Of a stretch of 64,000 nt of DNA, positions 9,176 through 18,600 are shown in pieces. Both the position numbers and the translations under genes were made by a program. Source of the stretch: AR5 sp041497115. GTDB taxonomy: Bacteria > Methylomirabilota > Methylomirabilia > Rokubacteriales > CSP1-6. The DNA lies in NCBI GenBank assembly GCA_041497115.1, contig JBGQFW010000012.1, positions 4,381-68,380 of the forward strand, written 5' to 3'. Every line of letters begins with the position of its first letter. The stretch's first letter is position 1. The notes under the pieces were generated by a model. That model made no database searches. It was not told where the DNA came from and saw only the letters and a program-made list of their open reading frames with translations.

Positions 9176-9676
9176 ATGCGCTGGCTCGTGGACGGCTACA
9201 ACGTGATCCGGCGCGATCCCGATCTGCGAGACGACGAGGCGGCGGGGCTCGAGGCCGGACGCGCGGCGCTGCTGGCGCTGCTCGCCGGGCTGGCCCGCGA
9301 GGTCGCCGACGACTTCACGGTGGTCTTCGACGGCGCCCGGCGCACCGGCGGCCCGCCCAGCGGCGGGCGCGTGCAGGTGGTGTTCTCGCGACCGCCCGAG
9401 ACGGCGGACGACGTCCTGCGCCGGCTCGCCCTCTCGCTGCGGGAGGGCGCCGTGGTCGTCACCTCCGACCGTGCGGTCGCGGACTCGGCGCGGCGCGCCG
9501 GCGCCGTGGCCGTGACCGCCGAGGCGTTTCTCGATGCCGCCCGCCGCGAAGGGGCGGAGGACGACGATGAGGCCGGGGACGACGACCGCGCCCGGCCCCG
9601 GGCCGGGCCGAGTCGCCGCCCCTCGCGCGAGGCGCGGGCGGCCGCGCGCGTCCTGCGGCGGCTGCGCGAGCGTTGA
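9176..9676 (+). CDS. YacP-like NYN domain protein
   Basis: 166 residues. The N-terminal DGYNVI (residues 6-11), a central TVVFDGAR and VVTSDRAVADSARRAGA match the NYN/PIN-fold RNase-like family represented by YacP (Rae1). Acidic residues at D6, in FDG and in TSDR form the expected metal site. The last 50 residues are Asp/Glu-rich then Arg-rich and probably disordered. Bacillus Rae1/YacP is a ribosome-associated mRNA endonuclease; extending that role here is inference. The gene follows the fusion gene by about 20 nt and overlaps the promoter of the next small gene. Confidence 0.8.
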   Translation: MRWLVDGYNVIRRDPDLRDDEAAGLEAGRAALLALLAGLAREVADDFTVVFDGARRTGGPPSGGRVQVVFSRPPETADDVLRRLALSLREGAVVVTSDRAVADSARRAGAVAVTAEAFLDAARREGAEDDDEAGDDDRARPRAGPSRRPSREARAAARVLRRLRER

Positions 9677-9701
9677 CGGCCCGGGACAAATCGGCTAGAA
9701 A
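9673..9701 (+). promoter_or_regulatory. Sigma-70-type promoter
   Basis: TTGACG at 9673-9678, a 17-nt spacer, then TAGAAA at 9696-9701. The -35 box overlaps the stop of the NYN gene. Transcription would begin at about the GTG at 9709, giving a leaderless or nearly leaderless mRNA. Confidence 0.55.
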
Positions 9702-9708
9702 GAGTTCC

Positions 9709-9954
9709 GTGGGCCAGCACCTGTTCATCGTCTCGCGCCAGCAGCCCGACCTCTACTCGTACCTGACGCGGGAGTTCTCGCAGGAGTCCGAGGTGCGCGT
9801 CATCCTGGACCGCCGCCAGGGTGAGCGGCGCGGGCAGCGCGACCGGCGCGGCAGCGAGCCGGCCGATCGGCGCCACCAGCTCGACCGCCGCGGCCCCGGT
9901 GCGATCGCGACGCAGCTCTCCACGCTCGGCTACGCGTTCGTCCGGCTCGGCTGA
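9709..9954 (+). CDS. Small Arg-rich hypothetical protein
   Basis: 81 residues from GTG at 9709 (an in-frame TTG at 9673 would add 12 residues). The N-terminal half, GQHLFIVSRQQPDLYSYLTR, looks like a compact alpha/beta domain. The middle repeats DRRQGERRGQRDRRG-type Arg motifs, and the end is ALSTLGYAFVRLG-like. Such ERRxxxDRR runs occur in small proteins of GC-rich soil bacteria, but I know no function. I chose GTG 9709 because a -10 element sits 7 nt upstream and AGAAAGAG precedes it. Confidence 0.6.
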   Translation: MGQHLFIVSRQQPDLYSYLTREFSQESEVRVILDRRQGERRGQRDRRGSEPADRRHQLDRRGPGAIATQLSTLGYAFVRLG

Positions 9955-10037
9955 TCCCGCTGCTCGCTCCCTGACGTCACGCTCGTCGCCGTACCCGGGT
10001 ATCCGTTCGTTGACAGCCTCGCGGGACCCGTGCCACG

Positions 10038-10517
10038 GTGGCCGACGTGTTCCGCGCGCTCGGCCTGGCGCTGGCGCTGCTGGCCGCCGCCGCGCCGGCC
10101 GCCGCCCAGGCGCCGGCGGCGCTGGAGGGGGTCGTCGTCCGCGTGGTGGACGGCGACACCATCCACGTGCGCATCGGCGACCGCATCGAGAAGGTCCGCT
10201 ACATCGGCGTCAACGCCCCCGAGGTGCACCATCCGACCAAGGGCGAGGAGCCCGGCGGGCGCGAGGCGTGGGCGGTGAACCGGCGGCTGGTGGAGGGCCG
10301 GCGCGTGCGGCTCGAGCTCGACGTGCGGTCGCGCGACCGCTACCGGCGCCTGCTCGCCTACGTGTGGGTGGGCGACACGATGATCAACGCCGAGCTCGTC
10401 CGCCTCGGCTACGCCCAGGTGATGACCGTGCCCCCCAACGTCCGCCACCAGTCGCTGTTCCTGCGCCTGCAGCGCGAGGCGCGCGAGGCGGGCCGCGGCC
10501 TCTGGCGGGGGGCGTGA
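10038..10517 (+). CDS. Secreted thermonuclease (SNase-like)
   Basis: 159 residues with a signal peptide (residues 1-25, ending AAAQAPAA) followed by a staphylococcal-nuclease domain. VVDGDTIHV, VRYIGVNAPE and SRDRYRRLLAYV carry the expected Asp, the Arg and Glu of the catalytic site, and the second catalytic Arg. It probably cleaves DNA or RNA outside the cytoplasm in a calcium-dependent manner. The GTG start is the first in frame with a complete signal peptide. A perfect TTGACA lies at 10010-10015, but no convincing -10 follows. It converges with the cyclase gene on the minus strand, 7 nt away. Confidence 0.85.
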   Translation: MADVFRALGLALALLAAAAPAAAQAPAALEGVVVRVVDGDTIHVRIGDRIEKVRYIGVNAPEVHHPTKGEEPGGREAWAVNRRLVEGRRVRLELDVRSRDRYRRLLAYVWVGDTMINAELVRLGYAQVMTVPPNVRHQSLFLRLQREAREAGRGLWRGA

Positions 10518-10524
10518 GCCGGGG

Positions 10525-13215
10525 CTACTTCGAGGTCATCGTGTAGACGCCGTCCCAGTCGGGCGGCGGCGGCGCCTGCACGAAGTGCTGGCACCGCTCG
10601 ACGTAGAGCTGCGAGGGGTGGTCCTTGGGGTTGAGGGCCAGCGCCTCGGTGAAGCAGCGGACGGCGTCCGCCCACTCGCGCGCGCGGTAGTGGCGCAGCC
10701 CCTCGGTGTAGCGCTCGACGGTGCGCGAGAGGTTGGGGAAGGTCTCCTCGGTCAGGTGGTCCATCGCCTCGTGGATCGCGACCGGCTCGTGCTTGCCCTT
10801 CACGCGCATCACGTCGATCTCGCGCAGCAGCGTCTTGCTGGTGAGCTCGCGGCGGGTGTCGTCGCTGATGAGGACGCCGGTCCCGTAGTACTTGGTGGCG
10901 CTCTCCAGCCGCGAGGCCAGGTTCACCGAGTCGCCGATGGCGGTGTACTCCATGCGCTTGGTGGAGCCGATGTTGCCGACGACCACCACCCCGGTGGAGA
11001 TGCCGACCCCGATGCCGATTGGCGCCCGGCCGTCGGCCGCCCGCTCGCGGTTGAGCTCGCGCAGGGCGACGAACATCGCGTTGGCCACGTTGACGGCGTC
11101 GTCGGCGTCGTGCTCGCGGGTGAAGGGCACGCCGAACAGCGCCATCACGGCGTCGCCGATGAACTTGTCGAGGACACCCTTGTGGCTGAGGACCACGTCC
11201 ACCATCCGCTCGAAGTACTCGTTGAGCATGGAGACCGTCTCGCGGGCGCCCAGGGCCTCCGACATGGTGGTGAAGTTGCGGACGTCGGAGAACAGGATCG
11301 AGGCCTTCTGGTCCTTGCCGCCCAGGATGCTCTCGCCGGAGGCCAGCAGCTGGTCGGCGATCTCCGGTGACATGTAGCGGGCCATCGTGGAGCGGATGCG
11401 CTTCTCGCTCGTGATGTCCTCCAGCACGAGCATGGAGCCGATCTGCTCCTCGTTGATGTCGATGAGCGGGTTGACGGCCAGGTTGACGGAGGCGGTGTCG
11501 CGCTCGCCGACGTGCAGCTCCATCTCGACCGCGATCTCGCGGTGGCCGCTCTGCTTGACCTTGTCGAGCGTGTTGGGGACCCACACGTTGGGGCCGGCGA
11601 ACACGCCGCTCAGCGGCTTGGCGAGCAGGGCGGGGCGGCCCACCTTGAGGATGCGCAGGGCCGCGTCGTTGGCGGTCAGGATGCGGTCCTCGGCGTCGAG
11701 CGTCACGATGCCGTCGGTGGTGGAGCGCAGGATGCCCTCGTTGTAGTTGCGCTCGTTGAGGACGTCCTCGAAGAGCTTGGCGTTCTCCAGCGCGATCGTG
11801 ATCTGGGCGGTGAACGCCCCCAGCCGCGTCTCGTCCCGGGCGGTGAACTGACCGCCCCGCTTGTTGAGCACCTGGGTGACGCCGATGCACTCGCCCGCCT
11901 TGTTGATGATGGGCATCGCCAGGATGTTCTCGGTGCGGTAGCCGGTGCGCCGGTCCACCGCCTTGTTGAAGCGCGGATCGGCGTAGGGATCCGTGATGTT
12001 CTCGGTCTGGCGGGTCTGGAAGACGGCGCCGGCGATGCCGGAGTGGGCCGGGATGCGGATCTCGCGGATCTCCAGCTCCTCGGCGACCCGCGAGAACAGC
12101 TCGTTGGTCTTCTTGTCGTAGAGGAACAGCGTGCAGCGGTCGGCGTCGAGCAGCTCGGAGGTGGCGTGGACCAGCCGCGAGAGGAGCACGTCGAGCTTGA
12201 TCTCACCGGCGAGGTCGTGGGAGAGCTGCAGGATCCGCACCTCCTCGCGCAGGCTGCGCACCATCAGGTTGAAGCCCCGGAACAGCTCGGCGTACTCGTC
12301 GGTCGACGACAGCCGCAGATCCTGACCGAGATCGCCGTGCTCGACGCCGCGCATGGCCGCGGCCAGCCGGGCGGCCGCCCGCGAGACCTCGGAGGCGGTC
12401 AGCACCGACATGGTCAGGGTGCCCACCACGCAGACGACGACGACGCCCCCGACCCACGCCAGCAGCGGCGTCATCTCGGCCAGCGTGGCCTGCAGGCCGA
12501 GGACGACGAGCAGCCGGTCCACCTTGAACACGATGCTGCCGGCGAAGAACAGCAGCGGCAGCGAGTTCACGAAGATGGACAGGTAGAGGAGCTTGCTGCG
12601 CAGCGGGATGCTGATGATCCGCCGCTGGTCCTCGACCTCGACCCGCTCGCAGTACGTCCACAGCTGCTCGACCGCGGGGATGATCTTGCGGGTGGTGACG
12701 AAGAACTCGGAGATCGCGTGGGCGGGCGACGCAAAGAGGAAGATCGTGAGGACGACGCCGCCGATCTGCCACTCGGCGTACCCGCTGTCCAGCAGCCGGT
12801 TGGTGACGATCATGGCCAGGCCGGCCATGAGGGCGGCGCTGGGGCCATGGAAGAGCGTGACCCGCACGAACGAGTAGAAGGGCAGGTTCAGCGCCCGCAC
12901 GATGCCCCGCGAGGCCGCCTCCGACGTCGGGCGCTCGCCGCGGTCGATGATGGCCAGCGCCCGGCTGATCGGCCGCACGTGGTGGGCGATCAGGTAGACG
13001 TCGGGCAGCGTGTAGCAGGGGATGACGAAGGCCGCGAGGAGGAGGAAGTGGATCCACTGCCGGACCGAGAACTCCAGGCCGAGGCCGATCAATAGAAACG
13101 TGACCGACACCGCCGCCGCCGAGCCGATGATATAGGTCCAGATCAGGTACCGGCGGAGGAGGCCGGCCGCGTTGCCGGTCACGAGCGGCGTCGTCACGGG
13201 CTCGGCGGTGCTCAA
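10525..13215 (-). CDS. Membrane adenylate cyclase with HAMP, GAF and PAS domains
   Basis: 896 residues. Residues 20-265 hold about six membrane segments. A HAMP-like linker (about 265-320) leads to a GAF domain (about 335-480, DRCTLFLYDKKTNELF), a PAS domain (about 490-600, TTDGIVTLDAEDRILTANDA) and a class III nucleotide cyclase domain (about 630-815). In the last, ILFSDVRNFT and FIGDAVMALFG supply the two metal-binding Asp. The Lys before FIGD and the Thr of YTAIGD suit ATP, and NLASRLE is the transition-state segment. A C-terminal stretch resembles a TPR. It likely makes cAMP in response to a small ligand. The TTG start at 13215 overlaps the stop of the FadL-like gene (TTGA), so the two are coupled. 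Confidence 0.85.
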   Translation of the reverse strand: MSTAEPVTTPLVTGNAAGLLRRYLIWTYIIGSAAAVSVTFLLIGLGLEFSVRQWIHFLLLAAFVIPCYTLPDVYLIAHHVRPISRALAIIDRGERPTSEAASRGIVRALNLPFYSFVRVTLFHGPSAALMAGLAMIVTNRLLDSGYAEWQIGGVVLTIFLFASPAHAISEFFVTTRKIIPAVEQLWTYCERVEVEDQRRIISIPLRSKLLYLSIFVNSLPLLFFAGSIVFKVDRLLVVLGLQATLAEMTPLLAWVGGVVVVCVVGTLTMSVLTASEVSRAAARLAAAMRGVEHGDLGQDLRLSSTDEYAELFRGFNLMVRSLREEVRILQLSHDLAGEIKLDVLLSRLVHATSELLDADRCTLFLYDKKTNELFSRVAEELEIREIRIPAHSGIAGAVFQTRQTENITDPYADPRFNKAVDRRTGYRTENILAMPIINKAGECIGVTQVLNKRGGQFTARDETRLGAFTAQITIALENAKLFEDVLNERNYNEGILRSTTDGIVTLDAEDRILTANDAALRILKVGRPALLAKPLSGVFAGPNVWVPNTLDKVKQSGHREIAVEMELHVGERDTASVNLAVNPLIDINEEQIGSMLVLEDITSEKRIRSTMARYMSPEIADQLLASGESILGGKDQKASILFSDVRNFTTMSEALGARETVSMLNEYFERMVDVVLSHKGVLDKFIGDAVMALFGVPFTREHDADDAVNVANAMFVALRELNRERAADGRAPIGIGVGISTGVVVVGNIGSTKRMEYTAIGDSVNLASRLESATKYYGTGVLISDDTRRELTSKTLLREIDVMRVKGKHEPVAIHEAMDHLTEETFPNLSRTVERYTEGLRHYRAREWADAVRCFTEALALNPKDHPSQLYVERCQHFVQAPPPPDWDGVYTMTSK

Positions 13216-14576
13216 AAGCGATACCCCAGGGTGACGTCGATCGAGAAGCCCGACGGCGCCTCGGTGGCGCTGGGGCCGAACGGCAGCTGCTGGTTCGTGT
13301 AGGTGACCTTCTTCTCGAAGCCGTAGATGAACCCGGCGTCGAGCTCGAGGTGGCCCGCGCGATATCCCGCGCCGGCGGTGAGGTGGTGCTCGAACGGCAC
13401 CTGGATGGCCGGGCTGAAGTGCTGGGCGGGGTTCGGATTGTTCGCCAGGTTGTACCCGCCGCGCACGATGACCATGTCGCGGACGACCTCGTAGGCGGCG
13501 CCGAGGGCGAGCACGTACTGGTCGTGCCAGTTTTCTCGCTGCTGGATGTCGAGCCTCGCCGGCGCCCCGGCCTTGCTGGGGTCGCGCAGGTGAATCATGA
13601 ATCGCTCGAACACCGACCAGTTGTGCCACGTGAGGTCCATGGCGAGGAGCCAGCGGGACGTGGGCCGGAAGGCCACGCCGGTCTGCACGTTCTGAGGGTG
13701 CGCGATACCCGACACCGAGACGTCGTACCGAACCCGGCCCAGCCCCAGGGGCGTGAGATTCACGTCGGCCGTGCCGTTCTGGTAGTCGAAGGTCGCCGGC
13801 GAGGTGTAGGCGGCGCCGACGGTGAGCTCCGGCGTCACGCGGTACGTGACGCCGACCTTCGCGCCGACGGCGAGGCTCCACGGGCAGTCGCTGCCCGGCT
13901 CGCCGAGGCCGAAGTTGCGCGAGCACCGGTCGCCGATGGCCAGGCCGAGGAACGCAGGGGGAGCCGACGTGTTGGGGAACAGGTGCAGGGTGAGGTCGGA
14001 GTAGCCGAGATAGGGGCCGGCGCCGATCGCGAGGTTGTCGGTGACCTGGTAGCTGACCGCAAGCTGCAGCTTCACGAGCCGCTCGTACGACGACACGTCG
14101 TCCCGGGTCCCGAACGCGGTCTTGAGGCCGCGAAAGTCGGTGCCGAGGCCGGACTGGGAGAACACGCCGAGGCCGAACGTCAGCCGCGGCAGATCGCGGA
14201 AGCGCACCGCCGCACCGCCATGGATCGCGATGAACGGGTTGTCCTCGCTCTCGCGCGAGTTGCCGAAGCCGTCGGTGTGGTGCAGGTAGGCCTGCAGCAC
14301 CCCGAGGTTGAAGCTCGCGATCCCGCCCGAGATGGAGCTCTGCGGGTCGCGGTCCTTGCCGTCGGGGAGCAGGAACAGGCTGGCCGGGTTGGTGTTGATG
14401 AGCGAGGTGTCGAGCACGCTCACGGAGGCGGCCCCCGCCATGCCCTGCGCGGCGGCGCTGTAACCCAGCAGATTGGTGGCGTTCGTCGCCAGCGCCGTAC
14501 CGGCTGGACCGAGGGCGAGGGCGAGGGCGATCACGCACGTGGCGACGGCGCGGAACAGGCTCGGAGAGGTCGCCAT
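13212..14576 (-). CDS. FadL/OmpP1-family outer-membrane transporter
   Basis: 454 residues with a signal peptide (cleavage after ALAT) and the FadL N-terminal pattern NLLGYSAAAQGMAGAASV, then DTSLINTNPASL. Alternating beta strands run to a terminal Tyr-Arg-Phe typical of barrel proteins. FadL-type channels pass long-chain fatty acids or aromatic hydrocarbons across the outer membrane, which is the main sign in this window that the cell is diderm. A ribosome site AGGAG lies 4 nt before the ATG. It is followed, with overlap, by the cyclase gene. Confidence 0.85.
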   Translation of the reverse strand: MATSPSLFRAVATCVIALALALGPAGTALATNATNLLGYSAAAQGMAGAASVSVLDTSLINTNPASLFLLPDGKDRDPQSSISGGIASFNLGVLQAYLHHTDGFGNSRESEDNPFIAIHGGAAVRFRDLPRLTFGLGVFSQSGLGTDFRGLKTAFGTRDDVSSYERLVKLQLAVSYQVTDNLAIGAGPYLGYSDLTLHLFPNTSAPPAFLGLAIGDRCSRNFGLGEPGSDCPWSLAVGAKVGVTYRVTPELTVGAAYTSPATFDYQNGTADVNLTPLGLGRVRYDVSVSGIAHPQNVQTGVAFRPTSRWLLAMDLTWHNWSVFERFMIHLRDPSKAGAPARLDIQQRENWHDQYVLALGAAYEVVRDMVIVRGGYNLANNPNPAQHFSPAIQVPFEHHLTAGAGYRAGHLELDAGFIYGFEKKVTYTNQQLPFGPSATEAPSGFSIDVTLGYRF

Positions 14577-14585
14577 GGGCCTCCT

Positions 14586-14614
14586 AATTAGGGCGTCGGG
14601 CGTTCACGTGTCAA
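14586..14614 (-). promoter_or_regulatory. Probable promoter of the FadL-like gene
   Basis: On the minus strand a perfect TTGACA (14614-14609) is followed after 17-18 nt by CTAATTA. The AGGAG ribosome site and the ATG at 14576 come directly after. The -10 is weak, so this rests mainly on the -35. Confidence 0.4.
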
Positions 14615-14632
14615 CGTTTATCGTTCGATAGG

Positions 14633-15565
14633 TTACAGCAGGTCGCGTCCGATCAGACCGACGACGTCGAGGTCCTCCATGTCGAGCAGCTGGAGCATCA
14701 CCCGATGCACGCCGGCGGCCTCCCAGCGGGCGAGGTCGTGACGCACCTCCTCGACGAGGCCGTGCAGGAAGCCGGCGGCCCGCCAGCCCGCCTCATCCGC
14801 GGGCAGGCGGGGGAAGATCGCCCGGGCGCGCTCCCGGCGCGCGGTCACCTCCGCCGGCGTGCGACCGGTGATGACCGGCACCATCAGCGAGCGGCGGATC
14901 GCGGCGGGGTCCCGCCCCACCGCCCGGCAGTGCTCCTCCAGCACGCGGCGCTTGGCCGCGTACTCGTCGAGCGTGACGCGGGTGATGTTCCACTCGTCGG
15001 CGCTCTCGGCGACGATCCGCAGGGTGCGTCGCTCGCCCCGGCCGCCGATGATGAGCCGCACGCCGCCGCGCGGGGGCCGCGGGAACGACTGCGCCTCGCG
15101 CAGCGCGTAGTAGGGCTGCTCGAGCGTCACCGGCCGGCCCTCCCAGAGGGCGCGAATCGCGCGGGCGCCGCACTCGAGCCGGTCGAGCCGCTCCCGGACG
15201 GGGGGAAAGGGGATGCCGAACATCACGTGCTCGCCCTCGTGCCACCCCGCCCCGATGCCGAGGTCGAGGCGGCCGCCGCTCAGCTCGGCGACGGCGGCGG
15301 CCCGCTTGGCGAGCAGGGCCGGATGATAGAAGGTCAGCGGGCACACGAGCGGGCCGAAGCGGATCCGCCGCGTGTGCCCGGCCAGCCAGGTGAGCGAGGC
15401 CCAGACGTCGAGCGAGGGGCGGCTCGAGTCGCCGAAGAGGCCGGTGAGATGGTCGGAGCGGAACAGCCCCGCGTAGCCGGCCTCGTCCACCGTGCGGGCG
15501 AGGGCCTCCCAGCGCGGCCACGTGAGCCCCTCCTGGCCCTCGATCATGATCGCCAGCTCGAGCAT
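14633..15565 (-). CDS. LLM-class (F420- or flavin-dependent) oxidoreductase
   Basis: 310 residues of the bacterial luciferase-like TIM-barrel family. The N-terminal MLELAIMIEGQEGLTWPRW, the segment FRSDHL, LTWLAGHTRRIRFGPLV, and SGGRLDLGIGAGWHEGEH are characteristic, the last being typical of the F420-dependent subgroup. The substrate cannot be inferred. I start at the ATG at 15565 because GAGGGTGGG stands just upstream. An in-frame ATG 17 codons earlier lacks a ribosome site. It is transcribed divergently from the oxidoreductase gene at 15674 across a short region with operator-like repeats. Confidence 0.8.
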   Translation of the reverse strand: MLELAIMIEGQEGLTWPRWEALARTVDEAGYAGLFRSDHLTGLFGDSSRPSLDVWASLTWLAGHTRRIRFGPLVCPLTFYHPALLAKRAAAVAELSGGRLDLGIGAGWHEGEHVMFGIPFPPVRERLDRLECGARAIRALWEGRPVTLEQPYYALREAQSFPRPPRGGVRLIIGGRGERRTLRIVAESADEWNITRVTLDEYAAKRRVLEEHCRAVGRDPAAIRRSLMVPVITGRTPAEVTARRERARAIFPRLPADEAGWRAAGFLHGLVEEVRHDLARWEAAGVHRVMLQLLDMEDLDVVGLIGRDLL

Positions 15566-15609
15566 CCCACCCTCGCGTGCTGCGTATTTGCGCCGCTCGG
15601 GCGCCGCCC

Positions 15610-15654
15610 GTATCATACGTCCAGACCGTCGTTCGCTCGGTCGTCTGAACGGTC
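15610..15654. promoter_or_regulatory. Divergent intergenic region with operator-like inverted repeats
   Basis: Between two divergent genes lie GTATCATAC (15610-15618) and the half-sites GACCGT (15624-15629), CGGTC (15638-15642) and ACGGTC (15649-15654), which form inverted repeats. This resembles TetR-type operators, but no regulator gene is adjacent. TATGAT on the minus strand (15617-15612) could be a -10 for the LLM gene. Confidence 0.3.
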
Positions 15655-15673
15655 AACCAGGCCCGGAGGGTTC

Positions 15674-18600
15674 ATGTCCACCACGCGTGAGTTCTCGCTC
15701 GACGCGAAGTACCGCCAGGAGGACGGCGTCGTCTTTCTCTCCGGCATCCAGGCGCTGGTCCGGCTGCCGCTCGATCAGCATCGGGCCGATCGCCGGCGCG
15801 GCCTCAATACGGCGACGATGATCTCCGGCTATCGCGGCTCGCCGCTCGGCGGGCTCGATCTCACGCTGGAGCGCAATCCCCGGCTGCTGGCCGAGCACAA
15901 CGTCGTCTTCGTCTCCGGCCTCAACGAGGACCTCGGCGCCACCGTCGTCTACGGCAGTCAGCTCGCCAACTATTTCCCCCAGCCCAAGTACGACGGCGTG
16001 CTCGGTATGTGGTACGGCAAGGGCCCGGGCGTGGACCGCACCGGCGACATCTTCAAGCACGCCAACTTCGCCGGCATCGGCCGCCACGGCGGCGTGCTGG
16101 CCCTGGCCGGCGACGATCCGCTCTCGAAGTCCTCGACGCTGCCGACCCACTCCGAGATCGCCCTCTACGACGCCCAGTTCCCGACGCTGTTCCCCGGCAA
16201 CGTCCAGGAGATCCTCGACCTCGGCCGCCTCGGCTTCGAGCTCTCGCGCTACTGCGGCCTCTGGACCGGCATCAAGATCGTCACCAACGTGGCCGACGAG
16301 ATCGGCACCGCCCAGGTCGCCCCCGGTCGCATCAGCGTCGTGGATCCCGGCTTCGAGTACGAGGGCAAGCCCTGGCGGCCCACCCAGAACCCGATGCTGC
16401 TGCCACCCTACGGCCTGGAGATGGAGCGCGAGATCCACTACGGGCGGCTGGAGGCGGCCAAGGCGTTCGCGGCCGCCAACGGGATCAACCGCGTCGCGCT
16501 CGACGCCCCCGACGCCTGGCTCGGCCTGGTGGCCGCCGGCAAGACGTACTACGACCTGCGCGAGGCGTTGCGCGAGCTGGGGCTGGACGACGCCGCGCTG
16601 CGCAGCCACGGGATCCGGATCCTCAAGGTCGGCATGCTGTTCCCGATGGAGCCGGGCATCGTGCGCCGGTTCGCGCGCGGGCTGGAGGAGATCCTCGTCG
16701 TCGAGGAGAAGCGCTCGTTCGTCGAGATGTTCCTGCGCGACGTTCTCTACAACGACGCCGTGCACCCGCGCATCGTGGGCAAGCGCGACGAGCAGGGCCG
16801 CCCGCTGGTGCCCGCCAACGGCGAGCTGGACGCCGACCGCATCGCCCAGCTGGTGGCCGCGCGCCTGGAGCGCAAGCTGCAGCTGGCGTCGATCACCGCG
16901 CGGGTGGCGCTGCTGGAGGCGGTGCGCGAGCGGCCGGCGCCCATCACGCTGGCGCGCGCTGCGTACTTCTGCTCGGGCTGTCCCCACAACCGCTCGACCC
17001 ACGTGCCCGAGGGCTCGATGGCCGCGGCCGGCATCGGCTGCCACGGCATGGCCCTCTCGATGGACCGGCGCACGATGGGCATCACGCACATGGGCGGCGA
17101 GGGCGCGCAGTGGGTGGGCATGGCGCCGTTCTCCAACATGCCGCACATGTTCCAGAACCTGGGCGACGGCACCTTCTTCCACTCGGGCTCGCTGGCCATC
17201 CGCCAGGCCGTCGCCGCCGGCACCAACGTCACCTACAAGCTCCTCTACAACTCGGCGGTGGCGATGACCGGCGGTCAGGACGCGGCCGGCGCCATGCCGG
17301 TCCCCGAGGTCACGCGCGCGCTGGACGCCGAGGGCGTCAAGCGGATCATCGTGATGACCGACGAGCCCGCCAAGTACGGGAGCGGGGCGCGCTGGGCGCA
17401 GGGCGTCGAGGTGTGGCACCGCGACCGGCTGGACGAGGCCCAGAAGCTGCTGCGCGACATTCCCGGCGTGACAGCGCTCGTCTACGACCAGCGCTGCGCG
17501 GCCGAGAAGCGCCGCCTTCGGAAGCGCGGCAAGCTGCCGGACCCGGCGATGCGCGTCGTCATCAACGAGGCGGTGTGCGAGGGATGCGGCGACTGCGGCG
17601 TGAAGTCCAACTGCCTCAGCGTGCATCCGGTGGAGACCGAGTTCGGGCGCAAGACGCAGATCCACCAGTCGTCCTGCAACAAGGACTACTCGTGCCTGCG
17701 CGGCGACTGCCCGTCGTTCCTCACGGTGGTGCCGCTCGGCGAGCCGGGCAAGAGGGACACGCCCCGGTTCACCGTCGACCGCGCGCTCCCCGAGCCCGCG
17801 CTCAAGGTCCCGCGCGACGCCAACATCTTCATGATGGGCATCGGCGGCACCGGCGTCGTCACGGTCAACCAGGTGCTCGGCACCGCCGCGCTGCTGGACG
17901 GCAAGTGCGTGCGCGGCCTGGACCAGACCGGCCTCAGCCAGAAGGGCGGCCCGGTCGTCTCCCATCTGAAGATCACCGACGCATCGGTCGAGGTCTCGAG
18001 CAAGGTGGCGGCCGGCGCCGCCGACTGCTACCTCGGCTTCGACGTCCTGGGGGCGACCTCGCCGGTGAACCTCGACCACGCCCGGCCCGACCGGACGATC
18101 GCCGTCGTGTCGATGAGCCAGGTGCCGACCGGGGCCATGGTGACCTCCACGGAGATCCAGTTCCCCGACCACGGCGGCCTGCGGACGTCGATCGACCGCG
18201 TCACGCGCAAGGACGAGAACGTCTATCTCGACGCCCTCGGCCTGGCCGAGACGCTCTTCGACGACCACATGGCGTCCAACATGCTGGTGCTGGGCGCCGC
18301 CTACCAGGCCGGCGCCATCCCCGTCGCCGCCGCGGCGATCGAGCAGGCCATCGCGCTCAACGGCGTGTCGGTCACGATGAACACGCAGGCGTTCCGCGCG
18401 GGGCGACTGCTGGTCGCCGATCCGGCGTGGGTGAAGACGATCAAGCGCCGCCGCCTCGGCGAGATGGAGGCGACCTCCGTCGCCCTCACGCCGGCCGCCC
18501 GCGCCCTCGTGGAGCGGGCCGGCGCCGACGGCGAGCTCGGCCGCCTGCTCGAGATCCGGGTGCCCGAGCTCATCGACTACCAGAGCGAGGCCTACGCGCG

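Noticed and set aside
10525..14538. Single 1337-codon minus-strand gene covering the cyclase and FadL regions
   Set aside because: The first third is an out-of-frame shadow of the FadL gene. The cyclase starts at TTG 13215.
14705..15673. N-terminal extension of the indolepyruvate oxidoreductase
   Set aside because: The frame is open upstream but antisense to the LLM gene. GGAGGG and ATG at 15674 give the family N-terminus.
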